From Caryophanales bacterium UBA6331 (lineage in GTDB: Bacteria > Bacillota_I > Bacilli_A > RF39 > UBA660), in contig DJSP01000009.1 of the NCBI GenBank assembly GCA_002438065.1, forward strand, positions 1-10,524: a stretch of 10,524 bases of DNA, read 5' to 3'. The position numbers were made by a program, and so were the translations under genes. Below are positions 5,338 to 10,524 of the stretch, piece after piece (the first letter of the stretch is position 1; each line of letters opens with the position of its first letter). The notes under the pieces were generated by a model. The model saw only the letters and a program-made list of their open reading frames with translations, was not told where the DNA came from and ran no database searches.

Positions 5338-6228
5338 TTATTCAGGTTTAATATCAATAGCTTTTGTAGTATAAGCTCCACCTATACCTGAAGTAGATTC
5401 TTTTATTTCATCAATAGATTCTAAAAATGAACACATTTTATATAATTTAGCAATCTTTTTAGAAAGTGATTCAGATATTTCATCAACAGTATTAAGATGA
5501 TCATCTAAAGAATTAACAATATCTATAATATATTCCATTCTTTTTCTATCATCAGCTATATTATTGCTTTCATTTAATTGTTTACTCTCAAATTCTTCAT
5601 CATAATCATCAACATCAAAATATTCACTTGACATAAAATCATATAATTCTTTTAATTTATCAAAAGAATAACAATTGAATAAATCCTCAAATTTAACATA
5701 TTGATCTTCAGGTAAATATAATTTGTTCATAGCATCCCACATATCATTTGTTGAATTTAATTTACCTTCATATGGAGTGGTTTCCTCATCTTCATACTCA
5801 CTTGACAAATAATCATATAAATCTTGTAAATCATTAATTGAATAACAATTAAATAAATCATTAAATGATACATGAGGATTATCATCAGTATATCTTAACA
5901 TTTCATTCCATAATTCATCTTTATTAATATTTGATTTATATTCTTTTAATACACTTTCATTATAAATATACCAATTTGAACTTCCATCAGTAGCAGGTTC
6001 AATATCAACTTCATTATCAAGTAATGTATCTTGAATTATAATTGCTAAATCTTCAATAACATTATCATCTTCAGATAAAGAATCAAAATTGGCTAAAATA
6101 TTTTTAACGCCATATTCTTCTTGTTCTTCATCACTTAACTTATTAACGTATTTTTTAATTAATTCTTTATTAGATAATTTTAATACATTTTCATTCATAT
6201 TTTGTAAATTTTCAAATAAATTCATCAT
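5338..6228 (-). CDS. acidic hypothetical tail-region protein with an internal duplication (296 aa)
   Basis: The product is not recognised. It is strongly acidic (many Asp/Glu-rich stretches) and mostly helical by eye, with no signal peptide or membrane segment. Two similar modules lie at about 106-148 and 163-207. Each starts with a Trp in (L/M)W(N/D)xM, has the shared core DLFNCYS (124-130 and 182-188), and ends in LYDxxSSEY. A helical C-terminal stretch (about 225-275) precedes a short tail, GIGGAYTTKA (281-290). The first ATG of the ATGATG start is chosen because AAAGGAG lies 11 nt upstream. It is the last gene of the baseplate operon, before a terminator, and lies between the gp6-like and fibre genes. 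This suggests a tail-tip structural, adaptor or assembly protein, but the sequence does not settle it. Confidence 0.85.
   Translation of the reverse strand: MMNLFENLQNMNENVLKLSNKELIKKYVNKLSDEEQEEYGVKNILANFDSLSEDDNVIEDLAIIIQDTLLDNEVDIEPATDGSSNWYIYNESVLKEYKSNINKDELWNEMLRYTDDNPHVSFNDLFNCYSINDLQDLYDYLSSEYEDEETTPYEGKLNSTNDMWDAMNKLYLPEDQYVKFEDLFNCYSFDKLKELYDFMSSEYFDVDDYDEEFESKQLNESNNIADDRKRMEYIIDIVNSLDDHLNTVDEISESLSKKIAKLYKMCSFLESIDEIKESTSGIGGAYTTKAIDIKPE
5608..5913 (-). repeat. diverged intragenic tandem duplication (about 58-codon period)
   Basis: Within the 296-aa gene, codons 106-148 (5785-5913) and 163-207 (5608-5742) encode related modules. The DNA still shows it: a 20-base segment at 5666-5685 and its partner at 5840-5859 differ at one base, 174 bases (58 codons) apart. 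The shared protein core is DLFNCYS. This is a duplication inside one gene, not a mobile repeat. Confidence 0.8.
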
Positions 6229-6246
6229 CTTTAATCAAACTCCTTT

Positions 6247-6480
6247 TTAATTTAAAATAGTATATCCAGAATTAAAACATTCACCTTTTCTCCAAATTAT
6301 AGATCCATCTTTATATTTACAAGCCCATTGACCAATTTTAGTATGAAGTGTATTTGTATTTAATTGATTAGATCCTTTTAATAATTTTTGTAAATCATAT
6401 ATTGCTTGAGCAGAACCATCAAAATATACAGCATTTACATTTTCATTTAATTTAATATCTTTACATAATTTATATGCCAT
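6247..6480 (-). CDS. small hypothetical protein (77 aa) in the baseplate operon
   Basis: A short protein with three Cys and a beta-rich second half (IGQWACKYKDGSIIW, 49-63) after a helix (QAIYDLQKLLKG, 25-36). Small phage proteins often show the 'G-x-W/Y-x-x-K-x-x-D-G-x-I' pattern followed by 'xFxxxY', here ECFNSGYTIL (67-76); I recall these as uncharacterised. The ATG has AAGGTGA upstream and starts 11 bases after the stop of the gp6-like gene, so it is cotranscribed and probably coupled. No function can be given. By position it could be a small virion or assembly component, or an unrelated passenger gene. Confidence 0.8.
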   Translation of the reverse strand: MAYKLCKDIKLNENVNAVYFDGSAQAIYDLQKLLKGSNQLNTNTLHTKIGQWACKYKDGSIIWRKGECFNSGYTILN

Positions 6481-6491
6481 AATATTTCACC

Positions 6492-9404
6492 TTACTTTCT
6501 AGTATCGCTTCTTATATACTCAGGTCTAACAAAAAATTTATTAACATCAAATGTACGATAAACTGAATAAGTAAATTTATTAACTCTATAAAGTATTTTA
6601 ATATTATTAGCTTCAGTATTTAATTTAAATGTTACTCTACCAGTATTATAATCTACTGTTCCAAAACCATTTATTAAACCAGGAGTTCCTAATAATTTAC
6701 CAGTTCCTGTATCAGCAATTATGTTAATATCATCATTGATGTAAATAAATAAACTAGAGGGCTTAATTGGATAACCTTCTATATAATTACCTATAGAATT
6801 TTTTACTCTTTCAACAATAACAGAATCATCATTTAATGAACCTGATTGTCCTAAATAAAAATCAAATTCTGTTTTATTGTTACCTATTTCTAAATTATAA
6901 ACGTATTCTTGAGTAATATCTTCTCTACAAGCAGGTTCTCTCATTATAGAAGAATCATTATAATATTGAATAGTTCCATTAGTATCTAAAATATATCCGG
7001 TAGATTCATCATAACATCTATGAGTACTATACCAATACTTTCCACGTAATACAAATATTTCTCCAGTTAATCTATCAACAGATTCTCCAGTCCAAGAATC
7101 ATATTGTCTATCAATTACATCAAATACAGATCTTAATTTACCTTCATTAACTAATTGATCTTTTTCTTCAATAGTCATATCATTTAATTCTTTATCAGTA
7201 TAAACTTTATCTATATTTGGACATAATTGTTCAATTTGTCTATAATTAGCTTTAAAATATCTATTGGCATCAGAACCATCTTCCATATACATTCTTGAAT
7301 CAAAATCTAGTGTATAACCTGTATCTTCTAATACTCCATTATCATTATACTTTAAAATTCTAAATGGATTTGTAGATGTATCTATAATTCTTCCAGTAAA
7401 TACAGGTTCATATCCTGTCCAGTCAAATATCATTTTATTATATATTTCATATTCTCTTGGTTCATCAGGTCTACCAAAATCTAAACCAATTACAGTTTCT
7501 AATCCATCTTCTCTAACAATTTTATTTCCAACATTTTTATTAAATCCAGAACCAGCAGGTGTAACACTTCCATCTGTTAAAACATTAGTTGTTTGAGAAA
7601 TATCTTGTGAATCATTAGTAGGTAAATATCCTGGTATATCAGTTCCATCATAAATGTATTTATATTCATCTTTGATAACTGTTTTACCAGTATCAGGATC
7701 TGTAGTTGTTATATATGGTAATATTTTATTTATTTCAATTGATGTACAACCTAAAGAAGTCATATAATATCCGGAATATTGTCCATCTGGGAGATTAATC
7801 ATATATTTATTTTTTATTTGTAAACCAGTTTCATTTCCTTTTATATTTCTTTTAACTTTATCATATTCAACTGAAGCAGTATCTAAATCAACGTGCCATA
7901 TATTTTTATCTGTTTTCATAATACATTCAATAACGTCCATATAATTAACAGCTTCATTAAAATCTAAAGTTTCAGTATTAAATCTTGCTTTTAAATTTTG
8001 ATCTATTCGTGACATTAAATCAACATTTTGATCTGCATTAATAGGTTTACGTAAAAATATTTGTCCGGATATTGTCCAATTTATCCAGTCAATTTTATTT
8101 TCTAAATAAATGTCAATATCATATGGCATTAATTTATATGACTTTAATTCACCTATTACATTTTCTTTAAATATTTCATCATTATTAGTATCATCTAAAT
8201 GGGTTTGAGTATAAATATAATTTTCTCCACTATTGTTATAATCACTTTTTCTAATAATCCATAATCTAACTTGATTGTTAGACATTTCATCACCATGTGG
8301 ATCTGTTTCTATATCAGTGGCAATAACATTTGCAACAGAATCAATTCTTCTTGTTGCTTTTTCAAAATCTTTTAATACAACTAATGTATCAATTGTATTT
8401 TGATATTTTTCAGCTTCTTTTCTAGCTTCAGTGCATGTTTCTGCAGCATATCCATATGTTGATGGAGTATTAAATATTTCAACACCTTCTAAAGCTGTAC
8501 TAATACTTAAATTATCATTATCTACATAACATTTTGAAGAATTAATAATACTTAACTTATTTTCTTCAATCTCACCATCTTTACCATTAGACAAAACATA
8601 AAATAACTTAAATTTTGTTATAACATATTTTTCATTCCAATAATTAGGTAAGATTATAAATGGTGTTCCATCTTCATCAACATCAAATTCAAATACTTTA
8701 TCCATAGTTTCAGATAAATTAATATTTTTAACTAATTTCCATTCATTTATAGCAAATGGAGTTTCATCATTATCTATTAACGATATACTAGTTTCATCAA
8801 TATTTTCATATTTTAAATATAATGTATTATTTATAATATCGCTTGCTAAAACATTATAATCATAAGATTCGTGCCAAGCTGCATTATAATCTGATGGTTT
8901 AGCTCCACCTTTCATAATGGGTGTAACTGGAGTTCCTTGAATCAAATCGTGTTTATAACTATTAACGCCATATGCTCCAGCTGGAATACTAAATTCTTTT
9001 AAATTAGTATATACAATACTTCCATCATTTGTGGTAAATGTATTATATCGTCCTACATTAACTGCAAATGAATTTGCATTAGTAAATCTTGCTTCAACAA
9101 TAGCACTTCTATACCAATGCATTTTATATCCAATTAAACGAAATATTTGTTGTGCATTAGCTCTTTGTAATGCAGTTCTAGGAAAAGCTTCTAAAGCTTG
9201 TTTATCTTGATTATATGATAACATATCTCCAGTCATAGCTATCAATTTAAGTAATACTAATCCTGGATCATTTTCATCTTTTGGATCCCAATCTTTAGTT
9301 AATATTGGAATAGATTTTAATAATTCATCATATATTGATGTAAAATCTCTAGAAGTATATGATAAATTAGGTGATGTTAACATAGTATTATTATCTCTAT
9401 TCAT
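6492..9404 (-). CDS. baseplate wedge protein, J/T4 gp6-like, with long C-terminal extension (970 aa)
   Basis: The N-terminus is a textbook baseplate J/gp6 start: YTSRDFTSIYDELL (16-29), WDPKDENDPGLVLLKLIAMTGDMLSYNQD (39-67), the 'AxEAFxxTAxxRxNxxxxxxxIGY' run (70-93) and SAIVEARF (100-107). Residues about 324-390 hold the core segment 'AR...KYQNTIDTLVVLKDFEKATRRI...VANVIATD', equivalent to the 'RAVTxxDYExLxxxxxGVxxA' part of the family. Such proteins form the ring of wedges around the contractile-tail hub, next to gp25. The length is unusual: P2 gpJ is about 300 aa and T4 gp6 about 660. The surplus lies after about 520. It ends in a beta-rich motif (KPSSLFIYIND at 881-891, then DTGTGKLLG and GTVDYNTGRVTF up to 926) that recurs in phage tail proteins. 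AAAGGAGTGAT precedes the ATG. It is cotranscribed with gp25 and the lysin. Confidence 0.9.
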   Translation of the reverse strand: MNRDNNTMLTSPNLSYTSRDFTSIYDELLKSIPILTKDWDPKDENDPGLVLLKLIAMTGDMLSYNQDKQALEAFPRTALQRANAQQIFRLIGYKMHWYRSAIVEARFTNANSFAVNVGRYNTFTTNDGSIVYTNLKEFSIPAGAYGVNSYKHDLIQGTPVTPIMKGGAKPSDYNAAWHESYDYNVLASDIINNTLYLKYENIDETSISLIDNDETPFAINEWKLVKNINLSETMDKVFEFDVDEDGTPFIILPNYWNEKYVITKFKLFYVLSNGKDGEIEENKLSIINSSKCYVDNDNLSISTALEGVEIFNTPSTYGYAAETCTEARKEAEKYQNTIDTLVVLKDFEKATRRIDSVANVIATDIETDPHGDEMSNNQVRLWIIRKSDYNNSGENYIYTQTHLDDTNNDEIFKENVIGELKSYKLMPYDIDIYLENKIDWINWTISGQIFLRKPINADQNVDLMSRIDQNLKARFNTETLDFNEAVNYMDVIECIMKTDKNIWHVDLDTASVEYDKVKRNIKGNETGLQIKNKYMINLPDGQYSGYYMTSLGCTSIEINKILPYITTTDPDTGKTVIKDEYKYIYDGTDIPGYLPTNDSQDISQTTNVLTDGSVTPAGSGFNKNVGNKIVREDGLETVIGLDFGRPDEPREYEIYNKMIFDWTGYEPVFTGRIIDTSTNPFRILKYNDNGVLEDTGYTLDFDSRMYMEDGSDANRYFKANYRQIEQLCPNIDKVYTDKELNDMTIEEKDQLVNEGKLRSVFDVIDRQYDSWTGESVDRLTGEIFVLRGKYWYSTHRCYDESTGYILDTNGTIQYYNDSSIMREPACREDITQEYVYNLEIGNNKTEFDFYLGQSGSLNDDSVIVERVKNSIGNYIEGYPIKPSSLFIYINDDINIIADTGTGKLLGTPGLINGFGTVDYNTGRVTFKLNTEANNIKILYRVNKFTYSVYRTFDVNKFFVRPEYIRSDTRK

Positions 9405-9453
9405 ATTTCGTTAATCACTCCTTTCACTTAATTTATCTATAATTTTATTTTAT

Positions 9454-9819
9454 TTAAACTATTAATTCAAAAGTAGTGTCAGTTGTATATGGTTTTAATG
9501 TATAATTAATAGTTATCTTATATGCATTATCATTACTATTTGTATAAATTCTAATATTATTAACTATAATTTCTGGAATATATTTTTCTATAGCTTTATT
9601 AATAACTAATTGAAGTTCATTAATATTATTATTTGTCTTTATATCAAACAAACAACTTAATAATCCACAACCATATGCAGGATCTCCTAATAATTCTCCA
9701 GGATTAGTTAATAATAATGATTTTAATGATTCATTTGTTGATTGATAATCATATGATAATGATGTTGATAATGTATATCTATTTTTATTAAACATATGAG
9801 GAAAAGATATAGTATTCAT
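9454..9819 (-). CDS. baseplate wedge protein, T4 gp25-like (gpW/gp25 family)
   Basis: The length (121 aa) is usual for the family. The signature 'SLxxLLLTxPGExxxxPxxGxGLxxxLF' is present: LLLTNPGELLGDPAYGCGLLSCLFD at 35-59. A helix then leads to EKYIPEI (78-84), the position of the family's conserved 'E-P-R-I' core, here with Pro kept but the Arg replaced by Glu. A final pair of strands closes the fold (YKITINYTL, 100-108). In T4-like tails gp25 caps the sheath-baseplate junction and helps trigger sheath contraction; its presence argues for a contractile tail. A strong GGAGGTGA Shine-Dalgarno site lies 9 bases before the ATG, 20 bases after the lysin stop. The next gene is the gp6-like partner, the usual order in contractile tails. 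Confidence 0.92.
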   Translation of the reverse strand: MNTISFPHMFNKNRYTLSTSLSYDYQSTNESLKSLLLTNPGELLGDPAYGCGLLSCLFDIKTNNNINELQLVINKAIEKYIPEIIVNNIRIYTNSNDNAYKITINYTLKPYTTDTTFELIV

Positions 9820-9839
9820 ATTATTTATTCACCTCCATG

Positions 9840-10524
9840 TTATTGTGATAAAATATCATTTAATACTGATACAATTGACATATTATAGCCACCTGAAGCA
9901 GCCCATTTACCAGCTAAACCACCAATTGTAGTAGCACTACCTCTAGTTACATAATCAAATCTTGGATCAACACATTTATTATTTAAATTTTGGGTACTAG
10001 CATATGCTTTTAAATGTTGTATTTGAGCACGTATTCCTTCTTGTGGAGTACTAAAATAATTACCTTTTACTCCGCCACCTGTAGCTCCAATACCTGCAAA
10101 ATTATTTTGATCTGCAGAAACATCCCCACCAAATTTCCAAAATCCAGTTTCTAAACAAGATTGAGCAAAAGCAATATCCCCTCTTACACCTTCTGCAGCA
10201 CCTTCATTTAAATATATTTGTATATAGTCAGGAGCACTTGGATTTTTACTCTTTAAATATTTTAACATCTGTGCATATGTAGCAACACTAGTTCCCATTA
10301 TAGCAGTAGAATTGTTAACTATTCCACCTGCACCAGTTCCATCAACATTTTTAGAACTTTCTATTAATGTATTAAATGTATTTGCAACATTTGTAATTAT
10401 TGTTTCTTTATTATTTATATAATGATTAATATCAGATGAAGTATCTATAAAACATACTTCAATCAAAAAATAATCTTGCACCCCTGCTGTTTTACATTTA
10501 TTATAATTAGCTAACCAAGTACCA
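9840..10524 (-). CDS. virion-associated lysin, partial: end of an amidase domain plus glucosaminidase
   Basis: The frame stays open to the window edge, so the gene is 5'-truncated; the GTG at 10481-10479 has no proper ribosome binding site and lies inside the protein. Counting from that GTG, residues about 60-200 are a GH73-type endo-beta-N-acetylglucosaminidase: EGVRGDIAFAQ (97-107), LETGFWKFGG (110-119) with the probable catalytic Glu111, QNNFAGIGATGGG (125-137), RAQIQHLKAYAST (151-163) and VDPRFDYVTRG (171-181). It cuts the glycan backbone of peptidoglycan. The preceding residues (DYFLIEVCFIDTSSDINHY, 3-21) resemble the end of an N-acetylmuramoyl-L-alanine amidase domain, with the metal/catalytic-type Glu in 'xLIExCFI'. 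The amidase start is off-window. Position directly before gp25 and gp6 genes suggests a tail-tip lysin that opens the wall during infection, not only a lysis enzyme. Confidence 0.85.
   Translation of the reverse strand, partial: GTWLANYNKCKTAGVQDYFLIEVCFIDTSSDINHYINNKETIITNVANTFNTLIESSKNVDGTGAGGIVNNSTAIMGTSVATYAQMLKYLKSKNPSAPDYIQIYLNEGAAEGVRGDIAFAQSCLETGFWKFGGDVSADQNNFAGIGATGGGVKGNYFSTPQEGIRAQIQHLKAYASTQNLNNKCVDPRFDYVTRGSATTIGGLAGKWAASGGYNMSIVSVLNDILSQ

Noticed and set aside
10479..10481. GTG as the start codon of the glucosaminidase gene
   Set aside because: The frame is open to the window edge, no spaced ribosome binding site precedes the GTG, and the residues on both sides read as one continuous domain end. 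The gene is treated as 5'-truncated.
1..10524. CRISPR array, tRNA, insertion sequence or integration site
   Set aside because: No regularly spaced direct repeats, no cloverleaf-like GC-rich segment, no transposase or integrase frame, and no flanking inverted repeats were seen on either strand.

Overview
The window is very AT-rich and every gene lies on the minus strand, so transcription runs from high to low coordinates. Shine-Dalgarno sites match parts of the Firmicutes consensus AGAAAGGAGGTGAT. Two promoters have near-consensus host-type (SigA/sigma-70) boxes, and the virion lysin carries a glucosaminidase domain of the clostridial type. Together with a T4 gp25-like protein and a baseplate J/gp6-like protein, this points to a contractile-tailed phage (myovirus) of a low-GC Gram-positive host, perhaps a gut Firmicute. 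I cannot name the phage, nor tell a free phage from a prophage. The standard bacterial code fits.

In transcription order: 10524-5338 is a tail/baseplate operon. It holds the C-terminal part of an amidase-glucosaminidase lysin (cut by the window edge), a gp25-like baseplate wedge protein, a long baseplate J/gp6-like protein, a 77-aa unknown protein, and a 296-aa acidic protein with an internal duplication. It ends at a hairpin terminator at 5282-5312. Next come a 1051-aa tail fibre/receptor-binding protein (5203-2048) and a 49-aa small gene (2033-1884), closed by a perfect 13-bp hairpin (1832-1863).

Then 1682-969 encodes a small sigma-factor-like protein with its own strong host-type promoter and its own terminator (907-949). 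A second copy of the same promoter drives a tightly coupled cassette of small genes (95, 72 and 70 aa, plus a fourth starting at position 23 and leaving the window). The two promoters are 29/34 identical and share an inverted repeat over the -35 box and spacer, which suggests one common regulator.

My reading is that the right four-fifths builds the tail tip: cell-wall penetration, baseplate wedge and host recognition. The left fifth is a regulatory/early-type module read by host RNA polymerase, whose sigma-like product could redirect polymerase to phage promoters. The virion roles of the lysin, gp25, gp6 and fibre genes are well supported. The small genes have no recognised function.
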